NCBI GenBank assembly: GCA_014804785.1
Contig: JAAUZD010000026.1
Location: 237,304-301,303 of the forward strand
Length of the DNA stretch: 64,000 bases
Direction of reading: 5' to 3'
DNA from: Lachnospiraceae bacterium
GTDB lineage: Bacteria; Bacillota; Clostridia; Lachnospirales; Lachnospiraceae
Positions 25,388 to 33,980 of the stretch are shown in pieces. Within the stretch, counting starts at the first letter, position 1, and each line of letters starts with the position of its first letter. The notes below the pieces were generated by a model. It did not search any database. It saw nothing but the letters and a program-made list of their open reading frames with translations, and was not told the origin of the DNA. Position numbers and translations under genes: made by a program.

Positions 25388-27139
25388 ATGATGCAGTTTT
25401 TGCTGACAGCGGTCAACGCTAAATATATTCATTCTAATCCTGCCATTTACAGCCTTAGGGCGTATGCGGGGGAAGAATTGCAGCCGTATATAGCAGTGAC
25501 AGAGTATACCATTAATCAAAGGATGGAAGAGATTTTGGGAGATTTGTATAAAAGACGCCCGGATGTGATTGGGTTCTCCTGCTATATCTGGAATTATCCC
25601 CTGATTCAGGAATTGCTCAGGGAATTGCCTAAAGTGCTGCCGGATACAGACTTGTGGCTTGGAGGACCGGAGGTTTCCTTTGAAAGCAGAAAAATCCTTG
25701 AAGATTTTCCTATGGTCAAGGGTATCATGGCAGGAGAAGGAGAGGCAACTTTTAAAGAACTACTTTCTTTTTATGTGGAAGGGAAAGACAGCTTTAATGA
25801 AATTCAGGGACTGGTCTTAAGAAAAGGAGAAAGCCCGGCAAGGGAGGTCACAGACCTTAATGCGATTCCCTTTCTTTATGATGATTTGCAGTCCTTCCAG
25901 AATAGAATTATTTATTATGAAACAAGCCGGGGGTGCCCTTTCAGATGTAGTTACTGTCTTTCTTCCATTGAAAAGAAAGTGCGTCTGCGGGATTTAGAAC
26001 TGGTGAAAAGGGAATTGCAGTTTTTTCTGGATAAGAAAGTTCCTCAGGTTAAATTGATAGACAGAACCTTTAATTGCAGCCGCCGCCATGCAATGGAAGT
26101 ATGGAGATATATCAAAGAGCATGATAATGGTATCACTAATTTTCACTTTGAAATCGCGGCGGATATCATGAACGAGGAGGAACTGGCGGTTTTAAAGGAA
26201 ATGAGACCGGGTCTTGTCCAGTTTGAAATCGGTGTGCAGACCACTAATCCGGATACCCTTAGGGAAATCAACCGAAGTACGGACATTGCCCGTATTGCAG
26301 AGGTAGTGGCAGACATTCACGAAAACCGGAATATTCATATCCATTTGGATCTGATAGCAGGACTTCCCTTTGAGGGATATGACAGTTTCCGAAAATCATT
26401 CAATGAGGTATATGGGATGAAGCCCCATCAGCTCCAGCTTGGCTTTTTAAAAGTGCTCAAAGGGACATTGATACGGGAGAGGGCAGAGGATTACGGCATC
26501 GTCTATCAGGAAAAGGCTCCTTATGAAGTGCTTTATACAAAATGGCTTTCTTACAAGGAAGTATTGCGTCTTAAGCAAGTAGAAGAGATGGTGGAGTTAT
26601 ATTATAATTCCAATCAGTTTACCCACACGCTTCCTGTTCTGGAAAGAGAATTCCCAGGACCTTTTGAGATGTTTGAAGAACTGGCAGGATTTTATGAAGA
26701 AAAAGGATTTTTTGTCAATTCGCCGGCGCGAAGCATCCGTTATCATATACTTTTGGAGTTTGCACTGGAAAAATCGCCGGAAAAGAATCGGCTCTATCAA
26801 GAACTGCTGACTTATGACTATTATCTTAGAGAAAACGCAAAGAGCCGTCCCTCTTTCTGTGCTGATTTATCTCCCTATCGAGATGAAATATGGAAATTTT
26901 ACCAGAGGGAAGAAGAAAAACCATTGTTATTAAATAATTATCGTGAGTATCATGCCAGGCAGACCATGAAAATGACACATATGGATGTGTTCTTTTATCC
27001 TGTCTGGAATGGCGGAGATGCTGGTTTATGGGAGAAGAGCAACAAACCAATGTTTGTACTTTTTGACTATGAAAAAAGGAATGTCCTTACGAAAGAAGCT
27101 TATGTGACATCGGTGATGCTGGTGACGTCAAGGAACTAA
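25388..27139 (+). CDS. B12-binding domain radical SAM protein with DUF4080
   Basis: 583 residues. The N-terminal third resembles a cobalamin-binding domain (start QFLLTAVNAKYIHSNPA, then GGPEVSF and GEGEATF). The radical SAM domain starts near residue 175 with YETSRGCPFRCSYCLS, the three Cys that hold the [4Fe-4S] cluster. The last 150-200 residues are the DUF4080 extension (KWLSYKEVLRLKQVEEMVELYYNS is a landmark given in part only). Members of this group are widespread in anaerobes; the substrate is not known. Two ATG codons lie side by side (25388 and 25391) after AGGAGG. Single gene with its own promoter. Confidence 0.9.
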   Translation: MMQFLLTAVNAKYIHSNPAIYSLRAYAGEELQPYIAVTEYTINQRMEEILGDLYKRRPDVIGFSCYIWNYPLIQELLRELPKVLPDTDLWLGGPEVSFESRKILEDFPMVKGIMAGEGEATFKELLSFYVEGKDSFNEIQGLVLRKGESPAREVTDLNAIPFLYDDLQSFQNRIIYYETSRGCPFRCSYCLSSIEKKVRLRDLELVKRELQFFLDKKVPQVKLIDRTFNCSRRHAMEVWRYIKEHDNGITNFHFEIAADIMNEEELAVLKEMRPGLVQFEIGVQTTNPDTLREINRSTDIARIAEVVADIHENRNIHIHLDLIAGLPFEGYDSFRKSFNEVYGMKPHQLQLGFLKVLKGTLIRERAEDYGIVYQEKAPYEVLYTKWLSYKEVLRLKQVEEMVELYYNSNQFTHTLPVLEREFPGPFEMFEELAGFYEEKGFFVNSPARSIRYHILLEFALEKSPEKNRLYQELLTYDYYLRENAKSRPSFCADLSPYRDEIWKFYQREEEKPLLLNNYREYHARQTMKMTHMDVFFYPVWNGGDAGLWEKSNKPMFVLFDYEKRNVLTKEAYVTSVMLVTSRN

Positions 27140-27181
27140 TTTGCCGTTTATGCTGTAAATCTACCATTCACGCAATGCGCC

Positions 27182-27209
27182 TTGTAATCAAATTTGCATT
27201 ATTTATAAT
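27182..27209 (+). promoter_or_regulatory. Promoter of the lipoprotein/membrane gene group
   Basis: TTGTAA (27182-27187), 16-bp spacer, TATAAT (27204-27209), 57 bases before the chosen start of the following gene. Confidence 0.5.
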
Positions 27210-27265
27210 AATCATGTTATTGCTTGAAAAGAAATAATGCAAAAGAAGACAAGAGGAGAATGGAT

Positions 27266-28465
27266 ATGAAAAAATCAAAAAAAAGTGTAAATGCGGTGTT
27301 TGCAGTTTTGGTATTGGCTCATGTTTTTACATTGTATGGATGCGGAAGAAAAGAAAGTGACAGTTCACAGGAAGATTATGAGGATTACATAGGTATCGAA
27401 GATTCAGAAGATAGTGAGGACTCATATATCTGGAGCGAATCAGTGTTTAAAATAAATTTTGAAGGGGATGAAAACGCTGAACTAAATGGGAAAATTGAAT
27501 CCGTCAGTCCGGCTGGTACTTCAATGTTGGTTGCTAATACAACAGAGGGAAAACTGTTTCTGCTGGATCCATATATAGATTTTTATTTAGAAGATTCTAA
27601 AATAAAATATTATATGATAACAGACAACAGTCATATTGATGATTTGGTATATGCCAATGAACATATTGCAAGTGGGAAAAATCAGTTTGTCTATTTCGAC
27701 ACGATTGGAGAATATGCCGAATCGGGTGATAATTTCGCTGAATCGGATTCCTATGCTCTTCCAGAATATATCTATACTTTCAGTAATATACAAAAGGTAG
27801 ATTTGCCGGATGCGCAGAATGTGATTTTCATAACAGGTGATGCGGCTTATTACGCCTATATAGATACGGAAAATCACGTGCGTGTAGATTACAGGGATTC
27901 TTTGAGTGGGGAATATACAACGTATTCCAATGTGGCTTTTATAGAGGGTGAGAGCGAAAGAGATAATGTTGCGGTAAGCAAAGGTATCTATCAGTTTATT
28001 TTGACAGAGGAACAGGAATTGTTTTACATCAAAAACGGAAATGTCAGCATTGACTTTGCCGGGCAGGGGAAAGGTGCATCTATCAATTATGTAGACCTTA
28101 CTGACGAAATAGGCGGCAAGGTGATCGATATCTATAATCTTGAAAACTCTGCGGATGGTTGTTATGTGGTGGACGAAGATCATAATATTTATTGTGTGTC
28201 AGTTGGTTTGGGTGATGACATCACAGTAAATGAAATTGCCAAAATGGATAATATCACAATTACAGATATTCAAGGCTTTTACGGTCAGAATGAAAATATG
28301 CTCATCAGAACTGACGACGGTTCTTACTATTACAATGATAGTGATTCCGGCAATACTAGGGAAATCGAGAACTTAGACCAGACATACGAAAAAGCGGTAT
28401 TACTTATGGACGGAAATATCCTTGCCTTAGGAAATGATGGCTATTTATATATAATTGAGAATTAA
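27266..28465 (+). CDS. Acidic lipoprotein, possibly beta-propeller-like
   Basis: 399 residues: basic N-terminus, hydrophobic core and lipobox LYGC (about residue 25), then a Ser/Asp/Glu-rich linker. The mature part has many short beta-like repeats with aromatic-rich turns (YAYIDTENHVRVDY, ELFYIKNGNVSID, CYVVDEDHNIYCVS, YLYIIEN), as in RCC1- or propeller-type cell-surface proteins, but no family is certain. ATG 27266 is chosen over ATG 27260 because GAGGAG sits eight bases before it. Two small membrane-protein genes follow at 40 and 24 bases, so it may be part of a three-gene unit. Confidence 0.72.
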   Translation: MKKSKKSVNAVFAVLVLAHVFTLYGCGRKESDSSQEDYEDYIGIEDSEDSEDSYIWSESVFKINFEGDENAELNGKIESVSPAGTSMLVANTTEGKLFLLDPYIDFYLEDSKIKYYMITDNSHIDDLVYANEHIASGKNQFVYFDTIGEYAESGDNFAESDSYALPEYIYTFSNIQKVDLPDAQNVIFITGDAAYYAYIDTENHVRVDYRDSLSGEYTTYSNVAFIEGESERDNVAVSKGIYQFILTEEQELFYIKNGNVSIDFAGQGKGASINYVDLTDEIGGKVIDIYNLENSADGCYVVDEDHNIYCVSVGLGDDITVNEIAKMDNITITDIQGFYGQNENMLIRTDDGSYYYNDSDSGNTREIENLDQTYEKAVLLMDGNILALGNDGYLYIIEN

Positions 28466-28505
28466 AATGCCAAGAGCAAAAGAGAGATATTAGGTTCGTT
28501 TTGGC

Positions 28506-28985
28506 ATGGGGAAGATTTATGAGGAAGGAAATGAGTATAAAGTGGAAAGAAAATTAGCTGAAATTAATATTGAAATGAAGAAAATTTTGGCGAACATAGC
28601 AATCAGAATGATATGGTTCGCCATGGCTCTGCTTGCATTAGTTTTAAACTTTGATTCAGGCATAGATTATACATCGACAGCGGTTTTGCTGTTATTAACG
28701 CTGGGATTTGCACTATTTCCTCTCATTCATGTAAAAGATGTATTAGTCTATTATGAAAATAAAATTGTGCTGAAGAATAAGCAAATCACATTCGATCATC
28801 CTTCAGAAATTCAGTGGAGCAGAGAAAAAAAATACATTATGGGCACGAGATTAAAAATCTACAATTCAAAAGTAATGCAATCGCAATCCTTTTTGCAATG
28901 CATGTTTGGTCCATCTAAAAAGATAGATGTTACCTACATGAAGGATGCTAAAGATGTATATATCAGGTGTTACTTAAATCAGTAG
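28506..28985 (+). CDS. Membrane protein of unknown function
   Basis: 159 residues with two predicted membrane helices (about 27-46 and 52-72) and a cytosolic C-terminal beta-rich domain of about 85 residues (VYYENKIVLKNKQITFD, then KKYIMGTRLKIYNS). The layout resembles small PH-like (bPH) membrane proteins, but I cannot confirm it. Located between the lipoprotein gene and another small membrane protein with a similar layout. No clear function. Confidence 0.6.
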   Translation: MGKIYEEGNEYKVERKLAEINIEMKKILANIAIRMIWFAMALLALVLNFDSGIDYTSTAVLLLLTLGFALFPLIHVKDVLVYYENKIVLKNKQITFDHPSEIQWSREKKYIMGTRLKIYNSKVMQSQSFLQCMFGPSKKIDVTYMKDAKDVYIRCYLNQ

Positions 28986-29009
28986 TAAGAGCACAAGAGG
29001 AATGGATAA

Positions 29010-29588
29010 ATGGTAGATATAATAGTAAAAATCATGGAAGCGATAGATAAAGTGGTAGATAATCATCCGATATTGTTATTTGTTATTCTAGCCGCAGTCA
29101 TAGCAATCATCATATGGATAAAATCACGCATTGATGAAAAAAAGGGCATCAATAGTCCGGAGAAGCAAAGGGTGAAAGAGATTCTTCAAAAAATTATGCA
29201 GGAACAGGAAGATTATGATGAATACATACCTATTTATGCGTATAGAAGACAGAAATACGGAAGGAGCGTTGAAAGCTGGTATTATGCTATTGCACTTACG
29301 GAAAGCAGGATGTATGTGGTGCCGTTGATTTTTGGAAATAAGGAAATAGGGTATTCTAAAGTAAGTGTTATTTCAAAGGAGTATTTAAGCAAAATTGAAA
29401 GCAGCAAACCGAGTGATACATGGCTGCACCTAGAATTTTATGATAAAAACCAGGATGCTATTTTGGAGATTACGGTAGAAGCCAAAAATACAAAGTTTGA
29501 TAAAACATATCCGGTCAATATTGTACAGGTAGAGGAAGTACGTGCATTTGCGGAGCGGATTAGGCAGTGGCAAAGACAAGTTTGTTAA
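29010..29588 (+). CDS. Membrane protein of unknown function
   Basis: 192 residues with one N-terminal membrane helix (about 18-37, HPILLFVILAAVIAIIIWI), a short basic linker and a soluble domain of about 130 residues (YIPIYAYRRQKYGRS, WYYAIALTESRMYVVPL). Not recognised. Its start lies 24 bases after the previous gene, and the overall form (membrane anchor plus beta-rich domain) is like its neighbour, which suggests related roles. A strong bidirectional terminator follows. Confidence 0.6.
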   Translation: MVDIIVKIMEAIDKVVDNHPILLFVILAAVIAIIIWIKSRIDEKKGINSPEKQRVKEILQKIMQEQEDYDEYIPIYAYRRQKYGRSVESWYYAIALTESRMYVVPLIFGNKEIGYSKVSVISKEYLSKIESSKPSDTWLHLEFYDKNQDAILEITVEAKNTKFDKTYPVNIVQVEEVRAFAERIRQWQRQVC

Positions 29589-29613
29589 ACTTAAGGTGTG
29601 TTGGAAGGGAAGA

Positions 29614-29660
29614 GCAGGCTGTGATTCCGGTCAAAATAGTACGGAATCACAGCCGTGCTT
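29614..29660. terminator. Bidirectional terminator
   Basis: A perfect 13-bp stem (29617-29629 with 29642-29654) lies between the convergent genes ending at 29588 (plus) and 29660 (minus). T-rich tracts flank both sides. Confidence 0.85.
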
Positions 29661-30247
29661 TATATGTTTTTTTCAGCTTTGGGCGCAAGCCAGGTGCGCA
29701 CGTCCGGTATCTGAGATAGGACTGGAAGTAAAAGTATGCCAAGAATAACTCCGGCAGCACCTTGAACGCAGTTTGTAAAGATACCGCTCAAGGCACTTGT
29801 AAATCCCACGGCAAAAGTTTCGTAACTATAGCTTCCTGCAAGAAACATGGTCTGTATGATCTTATTGAGAAAATAACCGAATACCATGTTGATTTCGGCA
29901 GGAATCCCAGCGGCGATAAAAAGGAAAGTCTGCTTTGTATTCCATACCTGTTTCAGTCTCCGGAATAACAGGGAAGCAATTAACGCCGTAACACCCTTAA
30001 TGATCAAGGTGGGAATTGCATAAATGACATACCCGGATAATATATCTGCAAACATGGATCCGATTCCGGCAGCCAGAAAACCGGCAACAGGTCCCAGAAT
30101 CACACCGCAGAGCAGAACCAGACAGTCACCCGGATGAATATAGCCGAGGGTAGGAGTAGGGATCCGGATGCTCATGGTGGCAATACAGGTAAAAGCAGCC
30201 ATCAGAGCGGTAACAGCCAGTGTCTTTGTATTTTTTAATATATTCAT
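29660..30247 (-). CDS. ECF transporter S component (DUF1393-type)
   Basis: 195-residue membrane protein with about six helices, the substrate-binding subunit of an energy-coupling-factor vitamin importer. Landmarks: the N-terminal TKTLAVTALMAAFTCIAT with an Ala-rich helix that contacts EcfT, then PGDCLVLLCGVILGP and LSGYVIYAIPTLIIKGVTA. The shared EcfAA'T module is not in the window, so this S component must use a module encoded elsewhere. The vitamin cannot be told from sequence. No riboswitch was recognised upstream, but a palindromic stretch (30329-30353) lies in the leader/promoter zone. Confidence 0.85.
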   Translation of the reverse strand: MNILKNTKTLAVTALMAAFTCIATMSIRIPTPTLGYIHPGDCLVLLCGVILGPVAGFLAAGIGSMFADILSGYVIYAIPTLIIKGVTALIASLLFRRLKQVWNTKQTFLFIAAGIPAEINMVFGYFLNKIIQTMFLAGSYSYETFAVGFTSALSGIFTNCVQGAAGVILGILLLPVLSQIPDVRTWLAPKAEKNI

Positions 30248-30390
30248 GATGAATCACTCCGTTTCTTTTTATTCTTGATAATTATTGTTTGAAAGAGCTC
30301 CTACATATTGCTTATTATACAGAGAAATGGCATTGCAGAAACTGCCAATTTAAGAATTTTTAATAGAGCCAGTTTGAACTGTAACATATA

Positions 30391-30419
30391 TTGAAATGGA
30401 AAGCCATATATTGTACAAA
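30391..30419 (+). promoter_or_regulatory. Promoter of spmB
   Basis: TTGAAA (30391-30396), 17-bp spacer, TACAAA (30414-30419). The -10 is weak; the implied transcript starts only about 20 bases before the ATG. Confidence 0.45.
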
Positions 30420-30443
30420 ATGCAGAAAAACGGGATAAAATAG

Positions 30444-30974
30444 ATGGCGTCTGTATTGTCTAATATTTCTAATATTATAATACCAATTGTTATTTTTTAT
30501 ATCATTGCCTATGGGATATGCAGCAAGACGAATGTGTATGAGGATTTTGTCAAGGGAGCAAAGGAAGGTCTTAAGACAGTAGTAGGAATCTTGCCTACGC
30601 TGGTAGCACTTATGACTGCGGTAGGGGTGCTTAGGGCATCTGGTTTTCTTAGCTTTCTTGGAAATCTTGTGAGACCTATAAGTGATAAAGTGGGATTTCC
30701 GGCAGAGCTGGTCCCCCTTGCGTTCATTAAAATGTTCTCCTCGTCAGCAGCTACCGGACTGGTGCTGGATATTTTTAAAAACTATGGAACGGATTCCCTA
30801 GTGGGACTAATTACTTCTATTATGATGAGCTGCACGGAAACAATCTTTTATACGATGAGCGTATACTTCATTGCGGCTAAGGTCACGAAGACAAGATATA
30901 CCTTGAAGGGAGCACTCCTAGCTACCCTTGCGGGAATCGTGGCGAGTGTGGTGCTGGCAGGAATGATGGTATAA
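30444..30974 (+). CDS. spmB: Spore maturation protein B
   Basis: 176-residue membrane protein of the nucleoside-recognition (Gate) family. Landmarks: IIPIVIFYIIAYGI, VYEDFVKGAKEGLKTVVGILP and MSCTETIFYTMSVYF. In Bacillus, SpmA and SpmB act together in spore core dehydration, although the molecular role is unclear. Normally spmA precedes spmB directly; here the upstream gene is an ECF S component on the other strand, so SpmA is missing at this site. It may be encoded elsewhere or fused elsewhere. A single gene with its own promoter. Presence hints at a spore-forming ancestry. Confidence 0.88.
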   Translation: MASVLSNISNIIIPIVIFYIIAYGICSKTNVYEDFVKGAKEGLKTVVGILPTLVALMTAVGVLRASGFLSFLGNLVRPISDKVGFPAELVPLAFIKMFSSSAATGLVLDIFKNYGTDSLVGLITSIMMSCTETIFYTMSVYFIAAKVTKTRYTLKGALLATLAGIVASVVLAGMMV

Positions 30975-31093
30975 GTGGAACAAAAGGATTTTGATTGTCA
31001 TTGATAATAATGGTATTATGTGGAATGAGAGAAGCAACAGTTTAGAGCAAATTATTTTGGGATAAAAGGGTCAAGAGAGGCACGATAATAAAG

Positions 31094-33325
31094 ATGAAAT
31101 CATTTATTTTTAGAGTGATAATATTGACATTGATATCAGCAATTTTTCTTGGTGGCTGTGGAAAAGAAGAAAATAGTATGACGATAGCTTCCAATAAAGA
31201 AGAAATCACATGGCAGGATCTCCATACAGATTTGGGAAAGGAATATGGACTTGTTGCAGTAACTGAAGATATGATTTATGGATGTTATAAAGAAAATGAT
31301 GAAATAGTGATTGCATGTCAAAATAAAGTAAGTGGAAATATCGAGAAGGTAAGAGCTTTTTCTGATTTATCATATATAAAGAATATAGATGCTGACGGTG
31401 AAGGCAATGTATACATAGTTGGAGATAAAGAAAGCGAAAATGTATTGTGCAAGATAGATACAGCAGGTAATTTACAGGAAATAGGAGATTTCCTGCTTGA
31501 AGACACGGAGAAGGCAATTAATATAGATTTGCGAGGAATTAAAGTGGATTCAGAAGGAAATATTTTTTTATGGTATGAAATGGGAATTCTTCTGAATGAA
31601 ATCTTTGATGATGCGGAAGAAGATGTATATGGTATGGTTGACAGGATTTACATAATGGATTCGCAGCTGAACTCCCTGTTTTATGAACAGGTGATTAATG
31701 TGAGGGGAACTGAACTGCTAAATTTCAGTTTAAATGAAGCAGAAGAGCCGCTTGTCATAGTAAATGATAATGAAGGCATTTATATACAAAGGATAGATAG
31801 GAAAGAACAGAAATTGTCGGATATGACGCGTATGGACAATAATATATCGACTAGTGAAATCGTAGGAGATATTGCTGTAACAGAAAATGGATTTTTATTT
31901 TGTCAGGGAAATGGTTTGTATGAATATAATGAGAAGAAACAAGATTGTGAAAAGATACTTAACCTGTCTTCTTACGGCATAGATCCATATGGGATTCTAT
32001 ATATGGGAATGGATGACGACAAAATCGAAATTATCGATAATTATGGAAATGATGACAATTCAGAGTATGTGGTTCTTCGAAAAGGTTTAAACGAAAAAAC
32101 TGTCCTGACTCTGGGTGTCATGCAAGTCACTCAGAACTTGGAGAAAAAGGTTGCAGATTTTAACCGCAGCAATGGAAATATAAGAATTGAGATTGTGCCT
32201 TATTACACAGGGGAAAATGGATTTGAAGAAGGAATGGAGCATCTGAAATTAGATATCATAAGGGGGAAAGCACCAGACATCATTGATGTGTCAGAGATAG
32301 ATTATGCAGTTTATTCTGATAAAGGTGTTTTAGCAGATTTATATGGATTCATGCAGAATGACGAAGAGTGTAAGATGAATGATATTATGGATTCTGTTTC
32401 AGATGCATATGAAATAAGTGGACATCTATACAGCATAGCTCCAGCATTCCAGCTTTATTCCATGTGGGGAAGCAATATGGTTATAAAAGACCGCCATGGG
32501 GTGACTTTGGGAGAACTCATACAGATATTGGAAGAAAGTGGAAAGTCATTGGATGCAATTAATGGATTCTCTGCTGATGAGCCGGTTTTAACCACTCTCT
32601 GTACTTTTGGAATGGATGAATTTGTAGAATGGGAAGAAGGTGTCTGTAATTTTGACGGAGAATATTTTAAAGAAATTGTAGCCTTTGCAGAGAAATATAA
32701 AGGCAGCTACGAAGATGGAAGTCAATCCCGTGGGATTGATGAGGGCAGAATCGTAATGTCAGTGGGAATAATAACAAGTGTTGCGGATTATCAAATACAA
32801 TCAAAGCTGTATAAAAATGATTTTGCTTTTATTGGATATCCGACAAATGATGGCTCAGGCACGGCTATTAGCTTCAGAGGAAGCGAGTTGTCGATTAATG
32901 CACAGAGCGAAAAGAAGGAAGAGGCATGGGAATTTGTAAAATATTACTTATTAAATGGATATGACGGACAAGGGTTTCCTTCGTTGAAGGCACAATTTGA
33001 AGCGGTTATGCAAAAGGCGGGAGAGGCGGATTTTTCAATTGAAGAAGACGGAAACTCGTACGAAGTTCCGAAAGGCTATTATACGGATGAGGATATTGAA
33101 TTGCAGGTCTATGCAGCCAATCAGGATGATATAAATGCGGTGAGGAAACTGATAGATAGTGCGGTGAACAAATTTGAGTATAATACGGAGATTCTAGGTA
33201 TTATTGATGAAGAGACAGAAGCCTATTTTGCGGGGCAAAAAGATTTAGATTCGGTTACAGATGTTATTCAAAATAGGGTTCAGATATATCTACAGGAAAA
33301 TAAAAGGCAGTATTACTTATATTGA
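31094..33325 (+). CDS. Large lipoprotein: propeller-like N-terminal region plus family 1 solute-binding domain
   Basis: 743 residues. Signal peptide with lipobox LGGC (about Cys22). Residues about 40-330 contain repeated short beta blades (LVAVTEDMIYGCY, NVYIVGDKE, NIFLWYEM, PLVIVNDNEGIYIQ), suggesting a beta-propeller. From about residue 350 (NLEKKVADFNRSNGNIRIEIV) it resembles an extracellular solute-binding protein family 1 domain: PDIIDV, YSIAPAFQ, and a SpA-like AFIGYPTNDGSGTAIS segment. No permease or ATPase is adjacent, so it may be an orphan binding protein or a sensor. Such long clostridial SBPs with N-terminal extensions are known but not characterised. Confidence 0.8.
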   Translation: MKSFIFRVIILTLISAIFLGGCGKEENSMTIASNKEEITWQDLHTDLGKEYGLVAVTEDMIYGCYKENDEIVIACQNKVSGNIEKVRAFSDLSYIKNIDADGEGNVYIVGDKESENVLCKIDTAGNLQEIGDFLLEDTEKAINIDLRGIKVDSEGNIFLWYEMGILLNEIFDDAEEDVYGMVDRIYIMDSQLNSLFYEQVINVRGTELLNFSLNEAEEPLVIVNDNEGIYIQRIDRKEQKLSDMTRMDNNISTSEIVGDIAVTENGFLFCQGNGLYEYNEKKQDCEKILNLSSYGIDPYGILYMGMDDDKIEIIDNYGNDDNSEYVVLRKGLNEKTVLTLGVMQVTQNLEKKVADFNRSNGNIRIEIVPYYTGENGFEEGMEHLKLDIIRGKAPDIIDVSEIDYAVYSDKGVLADLYGFMQNDEECKMNDIMDSVSDAYEISGHLYSIAPAFQLYSMWGSNMVIKDRHGVTLGELIQILEESGKSLDAINGFSADEPVLTTLCTFGMDEFVEWEEGVCNFDGEYFKEIVAFAEKYKGSYEDGSQSRGIDEGRIVMSVGIITSVADYQIQSKLYKNDFAFIGYPTNDGSGTAISFRGSELSINAQSEKKEEAWEFVKYYLLNGYDGQGFPSLKAQFEAVMQKAGEADFSIEEDGNSYEVPKGYYTDEDIELQVYAANQDDINAVRKLIDSAVNKFEYNTEILGIIDEETEAYFAGQKDLDSVTDVIQNRVQIYLQENKRQYYLY

Positions 33326-33384
33326 TTCTATAGGACTCTTATTATAAAGGCTTATGCAGCCAATGTGATTTTAGGAAAAGAGAG

Positions 33385-33414
33385 TTGGCAGTATAGTCTT
33401 TTTTATGCTACACT
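33385..33414 (+). promoter_or_regulatory. Promoter of the Mrr-like nuclease gene
   Basis: TTGGCA (33385-33390), 18-bp spacer, TACACT (33409-33414), 60 bases before the start codon. Confidence 0.6.
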
Positions 33415-33473
33415 CTATTCATTGTGATGATTTACAGAGGGTAAAAGTTTCAGATTACAAAGGAGGTGACGGT

Positions 33474-33932
33474 ATGAATGCTGCTAATTTGGCACCCGGA
33501 ATATTAATAGCGATTGTTATAGTAATCATGCTGTCGGGGATTTTCTGGCAGCTTTTTCTGAAGAAACGCAGAACAACTGATGTTTTTGAGGATATGGAAG
33601 GGCATGAGTTTGAATATTTCTGTGCAGATCTGCTTAGGCAGAAAGGATTCGTGGATGTGGAGGTGACAAAGGGCAGCGGTGATTATGGCGTTGATATTCT
33701 GGCGGAAAAAGATGGAATAACATATGCTATTCAATGCAAACGCTATACAGCGCCGGTAGGGGTCAAGGCTGTGCAGGAAGCATATGCAGGCAGAGATTAC
33801 TATGACCGAATGGTGGGAGCCGTAATGACCAATCAGTATTTCACCTCGCCTGCAGTGGAGGCGGCAAAGAAGCTCAAGATTCTGCTCTGGGACGGCGGCT
33901 ACATGGAAAGCATGATGGAGGAGGACCGATAG
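33474..33932 (+). CDS. Membrane-tethered Mrr-type restriction-endonuclease-like protein
   Basis: 152 residues. One N-terminal membrane helix (about 8-27) followed directly by an Mrr_cat-type PD-(D/E)XK domain: GHEFEYFCADLLRQKGF, then GDYGVDILAEKDG and AIQCKRY, giving the D...QxK catalytic pattern, and later a Gln/Glu-containing helix and VMTNQYFT. Family members cut DNA, often methylated DNA, but membrane-anchored versions of this short type have no established role. ATG 33474 follows AAAGGAGG; an upstream in-frame start (33405) lies over the promoter. It has no methylase partner. Confidence 0.83.
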   Translation: MNAANLAPGILIAIVIVIMLSGIFWQLFLKKRRTTDVFEDMEGHEFEYFCADLLRQKGFVDVEVTKGSGDYGVDILAEKDGITYAIQCKRYTAPVGVKAVQEAYAGRDYYDRMVGAVMTNQYFTSPAVEAAKKLKILLWDGGYMESMMEEDR

Positions 33933-33980
33933 AACCAAAACTTATCCGCGGCTGAGTCATATAGGATGAAACATAAGTAT

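Noticed and set aside
30248..30443. Vitamin riboswitch upstream of the ECF S component
   Set aside because: I looked for TPP, FMN, cobalamin, preQ1 and THF core motifs and found none.
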